From Silurus meridionalis (taxonomy: Eukaryota > Chordata > Actinopteri > Siluriformes > Siluridae), in NCBI RefSeq assembly GCF_014805685.1, contig NC_060896.1:14455889-14519888 (forward strand): DNA of 64,000 bases. The letters run 5' to 3'. Shown piece by piece: positions 24,402 through 35,749 of this stretch. The position numbers and the translations under genes are program-made. Every line of letters starts with the position of its first letter. The stretch's first letter is position 1. A model generated the notes under the pieces. It had not been told where the DNA came from. It saw nothing but the letters and a program-made list of their open reading frames with translations, and did no database searches.

Positions 24402-27400
24402 GTAAAAGGCTAAATTAACATCTAATGATTAGAGGAGCAAAAAAAAGGCTAAAGTTAAAAAAATAAAATAAAATAAAAAAAAAAATAGGACAAAACCTTT
24501 CCTGGATGACAATCACACAAAGCTGTAATGCTACTATGGGTTAAAAGTACAGCATACTCTGGTGTCAGTCAGTTTAATTGACAAGCAAAATCTCAGTGGA
24601 CTGATGGCCTTAAAATCCCTGTTTGTTCTGTGTGTTTACCTTAATCTGTAATTATAGACAATCCTCTAAATAAACAAATGGAATCTACATTAATGCTTTG
24701 AGTAGAAGTATAAAAAAAAAATCTTTTTTTTTATTGTCCCACATATTTGACCAGCTGCAGGAGAGGAGAAACCACCTGCAGTCATTAAAAAAAAAGTATA
24801 ATCCTGATTCACAATTCTCGACCAGCTGTGAGTGCACAGATAGGGTTTACTTATTCTCATTCTTTCAGAGACCAAAAAATTAAATGTTAAAAGCAACGAG
24901 TAACTAATCAGTCAGTCATTTTAATAAACCAGCAGCACAAACATTTATTATGCATCCAAACACCTGCTTACACACATTTCATTTTTTAAATATTATTGCA
25001 TTCCTTATTGCCTATGTTTGTGGACATTGCTGAAAGCTGCAAATTTCCCATTGGGATTAATAAACCTATCTAAATATCTAGTCAAATCTAGTTTAATAAA
25101 TATTCTACCATAATGAACAATCTGTGGGCATCATTACTCTACTCAAATTGAATGTGACTTGGGAGGAGTGGAGACTAAATATTTAAAATGACAGGCCTTC
25201 AGAATATTTGTTTTCAGGGACTGTGTAGGGATGTGTTAATAGATAGATCCCCGAGTGAGAACAAATAGCAACCAACAATACACCAATGTGACCAATTATG
25301 AGGTCAGTTTTCCAAATTTAACTTTATTGCCTTATTATTCAGACTTAATTGTGGAAGCACAGTGTTCAGCATGTTTAAAGAATTAATGACACGGCAAAAC
25401 ATAGGCAATTTATTTTTGTCTTCTGGATTCTTAAATCGCAATTATACTATGCTTGTTTGATAAATCACAACAATTACTGAAGACCTGTAAATAGAAAAAA
25501 TGCAAGATGATCATTTTCATATGTAATGTTTGTTATTATTATTTTAGAATTAGTTTTTCTCAGTTTGTGAGTGTTTGCCTGGTTATTTAGGGTGTTGTCA
25601 GACTTACAAGAGTCTAAGAACTCACTGGATTCTTACTGTGTGCTTAGTATTCAGGGTTTATTTGATTTTTTATTTATTTAATTTGTTTCCCATTTGTGGA
25701 TTCCATTACATGCACTATTCAACCTTCAATTGAAAGTGCTGAGCATTTTTGTCAAAACCTGATCATTGTAGCAAAAACATTCAAGAGGAAAAAAAAAAAA
25801 AAAAGGCAATTAAAATATATGCCAATTATAAGGTTTTTTTTGTTGTTGCTTTAAAAAAAAAAAAAAAAAACCTTGTACAGAAAGATTAACCCATGTTTAG
25901 GGTCAGCCAATATTGCTGTACCCACAGTAAACAGTAGGCAGTGCCGAAGGCAACAGTAACAGCAATAGTCAATGGACTGTATAATGAGACCCCATTACTG
26001 CTTAGTCAAAGTCCGTGTAAAAATAAAAAGAAGTGGGTCCTATTTTACTAGGCTTGGTTGTTATTAAGACAACTTTAGTGTGAAAACACCCTTAATTTTT
26101 TCAGCCGGCTGTCCAGGTATTTCAATTTCTGCCAAATAAAAAGGGTTAATTGCTATTAAACTGTACCATGCATTTTGGGCAAAACACCATCCTAAATCAT
26201 AGCTGTTAATTTTAATTAACGGATTTTTCTAAATTGGCCACCACACAGTTATAAACTAAGCCAAGGGGAAGAGAATTTAGTAGCAGGAGCACTGAGCATT
26301 GTCTGAACCAGGACAAGCAGAGCACACGTCCTTACACACAGTCAAAGAGGAAGGGAAAGCCATGTGACCACAGAGAGCATATGTGGTCAAAGGTTGTGCA
26401 GAGCAAGCCTGAAGACCTCGTTGGTGCAAACCCAGGCACTGTTGTAATGTTTCAGCAGAAACGTCTGTTGGAAGCCCAGCACCTGGTCTTCATCGGCCTG
26501 ACACACATGAATACACACGAGCGCACATACACTACACCTCTGAATCAATAACTCTTTCATGGAATTCTGCACCTCCAAGTGTTAATCAGCCGCAGTTTTA
26601 ATATTTTTCACAAAACTGTGTAAATACGGTTATGTTGATGATAATCCGCCCACCAATGAAACACTAGACTAGGTATTCGTGTTTATATTCGTTTGTTTGT
26701 GTTTTTCTCTTTTAATAATCCTAAATTGTTTGTCTTCCTGACTTGTGCCTGTAGTCAGTTAAACTCGACTACCACTATATCTTCTCTCACTTTATCTTAT
26801 TTGTGTATCCGAAATCTGTTCGTGATTATAAGCACTATGCCGGCTGTGTGTCTGACTTTGAGCACAGGTGAGGACTCGTTCGATTTGCAAACGGTGGCGT
26901 TGGAGATGGAGGTTTTGGAGAAACAGATTTGCGAGCTGCATGAAAAGCATGCCCGGCTGCGAGAGCGAAAGCGGCGCTGGAAACATCCCGGCGGACGCGC
27001 ACTCGTCCCAGGTAAATTCCGGGTTGAACCTAACGCCCCAGCACCTCAACTCCGCGTGTTTCTCTGCCCAGACCCAGCGCACCTACAACTCCGCAAAGGT
27101 GCAACATGGACCCTGGATGCGGCAGCAGCGGAAGAGACAAGCAAAGCCCGGTCGAGGACGTCTCCCCGCCACCACTACAGGCCTTCGAGATCTCGACCGA
27201 GAACCGCCGCCTCTCCGCGAGACGGAACGCGACACTGTGATTCTCGGAGATTCCATCGTCCGCATGTCCGCGCTACCGGAGCTAAAGGTAAGGTGCACAC
27301 TCGCTGTTTTCCTGGTGCTCGTGTTCTTGATGTCGCGCAGGTACCCGCGGTCCTGAAGGAGAACTTCGAGCGGTTGTTCTTCATGCCGGAACGAACGACA

Positions 27401-30400
27401 CCAGGCTGAGACAAACGGAGGTATTAAAGAGGGATTTCAGGATCCTGGTGGAGACGGTACGCAGCACATCACCCACAACGAGGATCATAGTGTCAGGACC
27501 TCTTCCCACTTACCAGCGAGGGGCTGAGAAGTTTAGTAGACTTTTAGCTCTAAATGAATGGTTACAGTCATGGTGTCGAGAACATAAACTTCTCTTTGTT
27601 AATAACTGGAACTGTTTCTGGGAGCGTCCTAGGTTCTTCCGCCCTGATGGCCTGCACCCCAGCAGAGTTGGAGCAGCAGTGCTATCAGATAACATCTCTA
27701 GGATACTTCACACCATCTGACTGGTAAGACATCAGGAAATCTTCGACAATGAGAACACGCATACAACAGACCAAATAGTTACAAGTTCACACACAGCCCA
27801 GTTTATAGAAACCGTATCTATCCTCGTAGCAAAACCAAGAAGTAAATACACAAGATCCAGAAACAATCTCATTGAAGTTAAAACTGAAAATGCCAGATAA
27901 ACAAACACCAAAAAGTTTTAAAGTTTGGTCTTTTAAACATTAGATCACTTGCACCCAAAGCACTGATTATAAATGAGATGATCACAGAGAATAATCTCGA
28001 TGCACTCTGTCTCACTGAGACCTGGATTAAACCAGGTGATTATATGGGTCTAAACGAGTCGACACCGTCAGGATATGTTTATAAGCATGAGCCCGTCAGA
28101 CTGGTCGTGGGGGTGTAGGAACCATTTATACTGCTTCTCTTAATGTTAGTCAGATGTTAGGATTCAGCTTTAAATCATTTGAAGTGCTCGTTCTTAAAGT
28201 TGTACTTTCGGACATACATAGTAAACTCGCTCTGGTCACCGTGTACAGACCCCCAGGACCCTACGCTGATTTTCTTCAAGAGTTTGCTTGTTTTCTATCA
28301 GATCTCTTGATCAATTTTGATAAAGTGCTGCTTGTAGGAGACTTTAATATTCATGTAGATGATGTAAACGATGCTCTAGGATTATCATTTGTTGACTTAT
28401 TAAACTCTTTTGGGGTTAAACAAAACGTCACCAGACCAACTCATCGCTTTAACCACACACTAGACTTAATAATATCCCACGGAGCAGACGTCACTGATAT
28501 AGATATTTTACCTCAGAGTGATGACATCACAGACCATTACCTCATACTGTACACACTACCGGTAGAGCAGATTAGCCGTGTTGCACCACGTTATCGACCT
28601 GGTAGGACTATTGTTCCAACCACTAAGGACAGATTCGTAAATAACCTGCCTGATTTATCTCAATTTCTCACTAAACCCATAACTACTATTAATCTTGATG
28701 AGATAACTAAGAACATAGACCTTATCCTCACTAGCACATTAGACACCGTTGCCCTATCCGGTTAAAAAGGTTAGAGACCAAGCACCTGCATCTTGGTATA
28801 ATAGTCATACACATGCCCTCAAGAGAACAGCACGTAATCTGGAGAGAAAATGGAGGAAAACTAAATTGGAGGTATTTAGAATCACAGATAAAGACAGTAT
28901 GCTCAGCTACAGACGGGCGCTAAAAGCTGCTAGAGCTGAACACCTGAGCAAACTTATAGAAAACAACAAAAACAATCCCAGGTTCCTTTTCAGTACAGTA
29001 GCTAAACTAACTACAAATCAGGGCTCTGAAAATTGTGTTCCATCACAGTTTAGTAGTGAGGACTTTATGATTTTCTTCACTGAAAAATAGATAACATTAG
29101 AAAAACAATTGTGGCAGTTCAACCTCTTACAGCATCTCCTGAGACAGTGTTACCTTCAACTCCACAACTCCACTGTTTTACATGTATAGGACAGGAAGAG
29201 CTGTATAATGTTATTGCCAAAGCTAAATCGACAACATGTCAGTTAGATCCAATTCCTACTAAATTACTGAAGGAAGTGTTATATACAACTGGTGAGCCTC
29301 TTCTAAATATTATTAACTCCTCACTATCTTTAGGTCACGTCCCTAAATCCCTCAAGTTAGCAGTTATTAAGCCCCTCATTAAAAACCTAATCTGGATCCA
29401 AACACGTTATCAAATTACAGACCAATTTCAAATCTCCCATTTATGTCTAAGATTTTAGAAAAGATTGTCGCTGCACAGTTATGTTCCTACCTGCAAGAGA
29501 ACAATATCTTTGAAGAATTTCAGTCAGGTTTTAGGCCCCATCATAGCACAGAAACTGCTCTAGTTAAAATAACTAATGACCTGTTTTTAGCTTCAGACCA
29601 AGGCTTCATCTCGCTGTTGGTTTTACTAGATCTTAGTGCTGCATTCGACACTATAGACCATGATCTCCTCCTAGATCGCTTACAAAATTACATCGGCATT
29701 CAGGGACAGGCATTAAGCTGGTTTAAATCCTACCTGTCCGATCGTTACCATTTCGTAGATTTGAATGGAGAGCTATCCAGGCTAATGCAAGTAAATTATG
29801 GCGTGCAAGGTTCAGTTCTAGGACCCCTGCTCTTCACAATATACATGCTTCCGTTAGGAAATATTATTAGAAGGCATGGAATTAGCTTCCATTGTTATGC
29901 TGATGATACTCAGCTATATATTTCATCTAAACCAGGCGATACAGCTCAATTAACCCGGATGACTGAGTGTGTTAAGGAACTAAGAGATTGGATGACCCAT
30001 AACTTTCTACTTTTAAATTCTGATAAGACTGAGATTTTGCTCATCGCCCAAAACTGGTATACAGACGCTCCAGCATCTCAACCTGCATTTAGACGGATGT
30101 TCTGTAACCACTAGTTCAACGGTAAAAGACCTGGGTGTTATTTTAGACAGCGACTTGTCTTTCAAAAATCACATCAATCAGGTTACAAAACAGCCTTCTT
30201 TCACCTTAGAAATATTTCTAAGCTAAGAAATATGTTGTCTATATCCGATGCAGAGAAGCTCGTCCATGCTTATGACCTCCAGAATAGACTACTGTAATGC
30301 GTTACTAGGTGGATGTCCTGCTTCATTAATAAACAAGCTTCAGTTAGTCCAGAATGCAGCAGCCAGAGTTCTTACAAGGTCAAAAAAATATGATCACATA

Positions 30401-32847
30401 ACCCCGATCTTATCGTCCCTACATTGGCTTCCTGTTAAGTTTCGAATAGACTACAAACTATTACTTCTCACTTATAAAGCACTAAATGGTTTGGCTCCGT
30501 GTATCTATCCAGTCTTTTAACACGCTACAATCCGCCACGCCCCTGAGATCTCAAAACTCTGGGCTTCTAGTAGTTCCTAGAATAGCAAAGTCCACTAAAG
30601 GTGGTAGAGCATTTTCACATTTAGCTCCTAAACTCTGGAATAGTCTTCCTGACGGTGTTCGGGGCTCAGACACACTCACCCAATTTAAGTGTAGATTAAA
30701 ACGTATCTTTTAGCAAAGCCTACACATAACACACATCACATCATAACCTTGTGCTCCAGAACATCTGATCACATGCACATTATCAACTTGTGCTGTTAAT
30801 ATCATGAACAGCAGCTACGCTAATTCCTCTCCACTGCTTCTCTTTCTCTCCCCATCCCGAGGCATCCTGAGGTTGCTCCAGCTCCAGTCACCTCCCACCT
30901 CGTGATGATTACGGACCTTTAAAGAAGTAGATGCCGAACTCACAAACATCCTGAACCATCTAGAGACGTACCAGTGCCATTTGGATCCCGCTACATGTGT
31001 GGAGTTTTGACATTGGACCTCCTGGAGTGTTTAAAGGCTCTGGCATGGAGAAGCTGATGCTGGATCTGTGGTGATCACAAATGCTGAGCTTATAAAACTC
31101 GGAGCTACTAACCATATAGACTGTTTAAGACTGCAGAAAGAACATTACTTATAATCTTATACTCCAGTAATCATGTTAGTTCCCACTCTCCAGTGTTCTG
31201 TATTGTTGAAAGATTTATGATCAAACTCTTGATGTCACCCAGATGAGGATGGGTTCCCCTTTTGAGTCTGGTTCCTCTCAAGGTTTCTTCCTCATAACAT
31301 CTAAGGGAGTTTTTCCTTGCCACAGTCGCCACGGCTTGCTCATCAGGGACAAATGCACACCATTCACCATCACTGTTGTTTTGTGTAAAGCTGCTTTGAG
31401 ACAATGTCTGTTGTGAAAAGCGCTATACAAATAAACTTGACTTGACTTGACTTGACTAGATGAAATCCTGCATCCATCAGTTAAGTAGAAGACAAAGGGG
31501 CACAAGGCCACTTAGATACTTACTTTTAGTTGTCCTACTACCATACTCATTATGCAGCTGTCAGGAGTGGGCTGGTGATCTTGTGCTGTTATGCTGTGGG
31601 CTATTTTTGTGAAGGGCAGGCTCTGAGGAGACAAAAAGGAGCCCTTCATATACATTTGCTCAAGTGAAAGATCACTTCTACCTAAATCCTGATATGCATG
31701 CAAAATTCATTTCTATTAAAAGAAGACATACGGAAAATAGCAGTGTGGAAATTATTCCTGCTGTCTATATCATTTTAGATTTCCTCTGTTTACAGCTCCA
31801 AGCATTCACACAGCACTCTATGACCTTTAACGTCACGCTGCAATATAACAAGGTATGGAGCTCAATTTGCCTGTATCCAAACCTTAAGCAAAAGTCAAAT
31901 GAGGTTAAATTATGATGATTTCACAGTACAACTCCTGCAACACATTATTACAGTGCATTTCAACATAAAACAACTAAGCAAAGCCTTACAGAGAGTTTCT
32001 CAACAATCGCTGCTTTTCCCTGGAATTGCTGTCCTTCCCACGTAAGGCATGACGCATCAATCTGTAAAATCCAACATGGACAGGTAAATGAGATGAAAGA
32101 CCAAAAAGGTCAAAATAGAATGCAACAAATACAATGGAAAGCCCTACCAATGTAGTACTGCAATTGTGAACAAACAAGAAAATGAAGCAAATATTGAAGA
32201 GAAGTGAAATCTGCCGGTTTCAAGTCAGTATTATCTAGAAGAGCTATGGCTGGTCTAAGTTGTTGACTGGTTGTTGTGCCTCTCTTTGCTTGAAGCAGAC
32301 ATCTGATATTCAGAGCTCACTACAGCAACACCCAGAGGATACAGGGGTGTTTCACTGAAAACGACCGAGTTTAGCGGTTTAATATGCGCACAAGTCCGGA
32401 TTTTGACCTGCGCAGTCTACCACAGTATCTTCCTATTGTTTAGTTGATGCACAGGAACGCATCTTCTCTCCACATGCAAGATCAGATTCCCTCTTCTGCA
32501 CAGCTTCACATAAAGGATAAAACAGCAGTGTTCTAGCTATGGGGGCAATTATTTATTTTCAGTGAGGTTACATCTCAAACATCATACTCTTTATCACAGT
32601 ATAATAACTCAGCATTTGGGGGGGAAAAAAAAAACTTCTCTTAATACTAGGTTAAAACAGTATCAGGGAAATACATAATCAGGGCTATACTCAGCTGTTA
32701 GAAATCTGCAGAATGATCAAAAATGTATGAACTTGTAACAATACTTACATATATCGATCCAAGCTGAGTTCTGTCCGTGTCAAACAGTTGATAGTAATGT
32801 TGAACAAAGCTGGATCCTATTTGTTCCCAGATCGGCTTGTCTCCCAT
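22289..32847 (-). CDS. nutf2: Nuclear transport factor 2 (NTF2), canonical isoform
   Basis: NTF2 is the small homodimer that carries RanGDP into the nucleus by binding FxFG nucleoporins. Coding exons are 32749-32847 (starts [14 protein letters not shown]), 31990-32061, 31524-31622 and 22289-22402. They give 33+24+33+37 = 127 codons, exactly the vertebrate length. The Ran/FG-binding region ([11 protein letters not shown], with W41 and E42) is in exon 2, and D92 and D94 open the last exon. The protein ends HNFG like human, and this last exon differs from human at only 4 of 37 residues. A non-coding exon is inferred at 38649-38720. A likely poly(A) signal (AATAAA on the minus strand) is at 21658-21663. 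The last intron contains a second copy of the last exon (26387-26497), an antisense L2-type LINE and a Tc1-like relic. The gene lies beside edc4, as in human. Confidence 0.97.
23026..24311 (+). mobile_element. Degenerate Tc1-like transposon in nutf2 last intron
   Basis: Left end tctcacaaaagtgagtacac and right end cacttttgtgagatactgtg are inverted copies. Decayed transposase on the plus strand: N-terminal HTH remnants near 23370-23500, [10 protein letters not shown] near 23720 (the first catalytic Asp is not kept as WSDE), [11 protein letters not shown] near 23830, [13 protein letters not shown] near 23995, [24 protein letters not shown] near 24064. It lies between the two alternative nutf2 last exons and is followed directly by a TA array. 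Confidence 0.9.
24311..24400. repeat. (TA)45 microsatellite
   Basis: Uninterrupted TA array at the right end of the Tc1-like relic. TA is the Tc1 target, so the element may have inserted into an existing array or seeded it. Confidence 0.97.
25005..25085 (+). mobile_element. LINE/SINE 3'-tail fragment
   Basis: The segment cctatgtttgtggacattgc ... cccattgggattaataaacc, ending in ATCT-like units, is nearly repeated at 37458-37531. Both look like 3' ends of the same non-LTR family. Confidence 0.6.
25086..26386. other. nutf2 sequence downstream of the alternative exon
   Basis: AT-rich, with two long poly-A runs (near 25780-25804 and 25852-25870). It would be 3' UTR of the alternative isoform down to about 25650 and intron for the canonical one. 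No other coding potential seen. Confidence 0.45.
26387..26497 (-). CDS. nutf2: nutf2 alternative last coding exon (duplicated exon 4, 36 codons plus stop)
   Basis: A 111-bp open segment encodes a divergent version of NTF2 residues 91-126, beginning [13 protein letters not shown] and ending RLALHNL then TGA. It is preceded by a GTGTGTCAG acceptor in the same phase (0) as the canonical last exon, so it can join exon 3 at 31524. It keeps D92, D94, F99, W112 and the VCTN block. It changes P95 to Q, M97 to L, N107-I108 to HY and M118 to V, and it lacks the terminal FG. No copies of exons 1-3 are visible between it and 22402, so it looks like a single-exon tandem duplication rather than part of a second gene. 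AATAAA motifs on this strand occur around 25657-25680 and could end a 3' UTR of about 0.7 kb. Use in real transcripts is inferred. A decaying duplicate is the alternative, though frame and splice site are intact. Confidence 0.8.
   Translation of the reverse strand, partial: ADEDQVLGFQQTFLLKHYNSAWVCTNEVFRLALHNL
26837..27719 (+). pseudogene. LINE ORF1-like with SGNH esterase, frameshifted
   Basis: Starts [20 protein letters not shown]. Three frames must be combined to follow it. Esterase blocks appear in order: VILGDSIVR near 27237 (nucleophile Ser block), HAGTND near 27380 (block III) and [11 protein letters not shown] near 27640 (catalytic Asp/His block), ending NISRILHTI. Esterase-containing first ORFs are known from CR1/L2-group LINEs. 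Confidence 0.85.
27920..30713 (+). pseudogene. LINE ORF2: endonuclease and reverse transcriptase, broken
   Basis: Endonuclease motifs: [10 protein letters not shown] near 27930, LTETWI near 28012, [13 protein letters not shown] near 28238, [10 protein letters not shown] near 28330 and [10 protein letters not shown] near 28518. Reverse transcriptase from about 29440: [40 protein letters not shown] (palm Asp) and CYADDTQLY at about 29895 (catalytic YADD). The C-terminal region follows, with [22 protein letters not shown] and [10 protein letters not shown], ending CRLKRIF at 30713. Stops or frameshifts occur near 28763, 29088, 29385 and 30112. Confidence 0.9.
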
Positions 32848-34677
32848 CCTGATTCACCCAGCTACAGGCACTAAAGGAAAAATCAGCAATAAAAAGGTTG
32901 TATTAATATTATTGGTTTTTTTCTTTTTTTTTAGGGCTGCCAAATTAACACGTTAATGCAAATTCATTGCAACGGCACTAATGTTATTAACGCCCGATTA
33001 ATGCAGAACACATTTCTGTTTGACTATTTATTTATAAAAATATAAAAGAGGCGAAATTAAAACCTTCAACACATGTTTATTCACGACGTACTTTCGTTAT
33101 TCAGAAATATAAAATTAAAATGTAAAAAAACAACAACGTAATATATTAAAATTATTTTTAATCATTAAAAATTTGTTTCTCTGATGCGCCAAGTCTCAAA
33201 TCAAGCACCAAAATCCGCCATGACGCACACACCCGGCAATTAAAACCATCCGTGTGGAAACATAGCTAGATTTCCATTTGGTGTCCTGATGATTAACATA
33301 GATTAAAACACCATAATTACTTTAAAACATTTACAAGAATAATGTCTCTTCATGCTCTATGTTAAGTTTGTTTTAACCAATAATAACACATACATTTGCT
33401 AAAAGCATCTATATTTGTCTATGCCCATGTTGTTAAAACAGATAAAAATGTGCGACTAAGTTCCGGATTACATTTTTTTAATCGACTGACTTTAATTTGT
33501 TCATGAATGATCACAAGTTCAGTCTGATTGCTCCGATCAATTAAAAAAAGAAACATCTAAAATAATTGGTTTTCATCAGTCTCAATACATTTAATGTGGT
33601 ACTTTAGTCTATGCTGTAGGTGCAATTCAAATAAATTACTTTTAAGTGTCAACTGACTGGTTTATTAACATGAGCTGGAAAATAATCTCAATGAGCCCGA
33701 ATAAATTTGCATAATATCGAGCAGGGCTGCTTGTAATGACTTTTAGAGGCTGGAATGAAACCACAAGCTGCTAATAATGTTTTGCAAGTTTTCTTTTCTG
33801 ATGGTTAGGCAGCATTAATTAAATACAAGCAAATGTAATGTTCAACTGCAAAATGTTACAATGTGTATTTATCATCAGTGAATTACGAGCTCAGCAATAT
33901 GCATGAATTGGCAAAAGTCATTTGTATTTACATTTTTTAATTAGGTTCAAGCAATCAATTTGGGTAGGATTAGTGCAATATTTGTTCACAACTGCAGTGT
34001 TGCGCACTGAAGCATACAATATACAACTGAGCACTTGAACCACATGTCAGGGTCTGTACATACATTTCCCCCATCATGGCATTGCTATAAATACAAGCAC
34101 AAATACAATATCAGAGTAGTCTAGCCCTCCACCCTCAAGTAGATTAGATCATCCGTTCTAGACGGTCGTGTAGAAGTTACCAATATCAGCAACACGCTAT
34201 TATCATATCTATTTTGACAAAATGAATGCATATTTACCTACCCATTAGTGGTAACTATTTATTAGCAATACTACTCATTACCAAATCCTGCAGATAGAAA
34301 AATATTTTCTAAACTACTACCATGCAGTGATGCAAAACTATTACAGCGCACACTCAGATCAGTTTTTAGACTTTTAGATTTATTAACATTAAATTATGGC
34401 AAGAATGCGTGAAAAATAGGACTTGGATTTGTTTGCACAACACCCACATTCCCCTTCTGTTTAAGAATGGTATTGTATATGTATGCAATTTCATTGCATA
34501 TACATCAATACTATGGATGAAAACTGGGCTTTATTCCAAATATAGTTCAGAAGTTATTTTCTATAAAACTTTAGTGGTTTATGACAATTCTATCTGTAAG
34601 TCAATAAGCACTATGCTGCATGTCAGAGTATGCATGGTTGTTTGTGTAACCAATGAGACTTTAGATGGCACAACAAG
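32848..34677. other. nutf2 intron 1, proximal part
   Basis: AT-rich. 32938-33360 begins with a hAT-like end (agggctgccaaattaacacg) and shares segments, in inverse orientation, with 18210-18330 and 19010-19060 (for example gaggcgaaattaaaaccttc), so it is probably another non-autonomous DNA element whose other end I did not find. No coding potential seen. Confidence 0.4.
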
Positions 34678-34685
34678 GTATGATC

Positions 34686-35740
34686 TAGGGCTGCATGATT
34701 TGGGGAAAAATGTAACGTTGCGATTTTTTGGTTAATATTGCGATATAATAAAAGGTATCATCAGGTCCACTTGATTGGTTATCAAAGTAAGTGCACACAG
34801 ATTAGTGATAATGGTGAAATGTTATGTATTTGTAAAACTATAAAAGGTTTACAACATGAAATAATATTTGCATTAATGTAGAAGTTGTGTTCACAAGGTA
34901 CAGCTGAATGAAATAATATAATAAGATACCGGTAGTTGAAACATCAAAACAAACAGGGAATGCCCTGTCGCTGCCCATTTCAATTATGTACCTGGTTTTC
35001 TGCTGAAGTTTAAGATACAGTATGTGTTTTTACAGAAGATTGCTAATGATGGTGTAGATGTGGAACATTGTGGTGGGAGGGCAGAGCCATAGGGGGTGAC
35101 AACAGGAATCTTGCCCAGGGTTCCAAAGTGCTAGAAAATGCACTGTTTACTCAGGATGTAACGGACACAAGAGAGAAAGAGAGAGAGAACGAGAGACACA
35201 CACACAGGGCAGAGCTGGCAGTGTGTATAGGGATGTGTGTGGGAAAGTGGTGGTTGCCAGGTGAAGGTGAATCCACGAGTGTGCGCATGTTACAAGTGGG
35301 TGTGTGTGCTTGAGTACGAGGAAAAGGAAAGCGAAAGAAAAGTAAAAGAAAGCGCTGTCTGTTGAACAATTGCCTGTCATCTCTTTCTTCCAACCCAGAA
35401 CCAGTAAGATCTCTTACAAATGTGTCATATTGTCACATGATGTAGTAACTTTAATTAATAAATCTTGCACAGTTCCTCTCTCTGCTCTGCATGGGTGAAC
35501 TTTAAGCTTAAATACCTCCATATAACAAAGGTAGCAGGTTTTTTAGGCTACCAGCTCATCAACGATCTGTTCGGCATCCATCTTTACCTGGTCTCCTGCA
35601 CACCGGAAAGTCACGTGACCACACACGTCACACGTGCACTGCCTAAACTGAGACGATCACGCACTTCCACATGCACTTATTTCATTAAATCGCAATATCT
35701 GCCGCCATATAATCGCGATACAATTAATCGCGCAGCACTA
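34686..35740. mobile_element. hAT-type MITE with 8-bp target duplication
   Basis: Ends are tagggctgcatgattt and, inverted, tagtgctgcgcgatt. Flanks are gtatgatc (34678-34685) and ctatgatc (35741-35748), 7 of 8 identical, the expected hAT duplication size. Internal sequence has no transposase. Located in nutf2 intron 1. Confidence 0.75.
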
Positions 35741-35749
35741 CTATGATCC

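Larger units (their letters stand above)
26690..31456 (+). mobile_element. Near full-length L2-type LINE with esterase domain, antisense in nutf2
   Basis: A 4.8-kb non-LTR element. The first part codes a short coiled coil ([20 protein letters not shown]) and an SGNH-type esterase. The second part codes an APE-type endonuclease, a reverse transcriptase and a C-terminal region. The 3' end is a conserved UTR (cccagatgaggatgggttcc; gcgctatacaaataaacttg) ending in (TTGAC)n, the tail of fish L2-type LINEs. All frames are interrupted, so the copy is not autonomous. It lies in the nutf2 intron between exon 3 (31524) and the alternative last exon (26497), opposite to nutf2. Confidence 0.93.

Noticed and set aside
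26387..26497. Alternative nutf2 exon as part of a processed pseudogene or second gene
   Set aside because: It stops exactly at an intron border with a good acceptor, and no upstream nutf2 exons or poly-A tail copy are adjacent.
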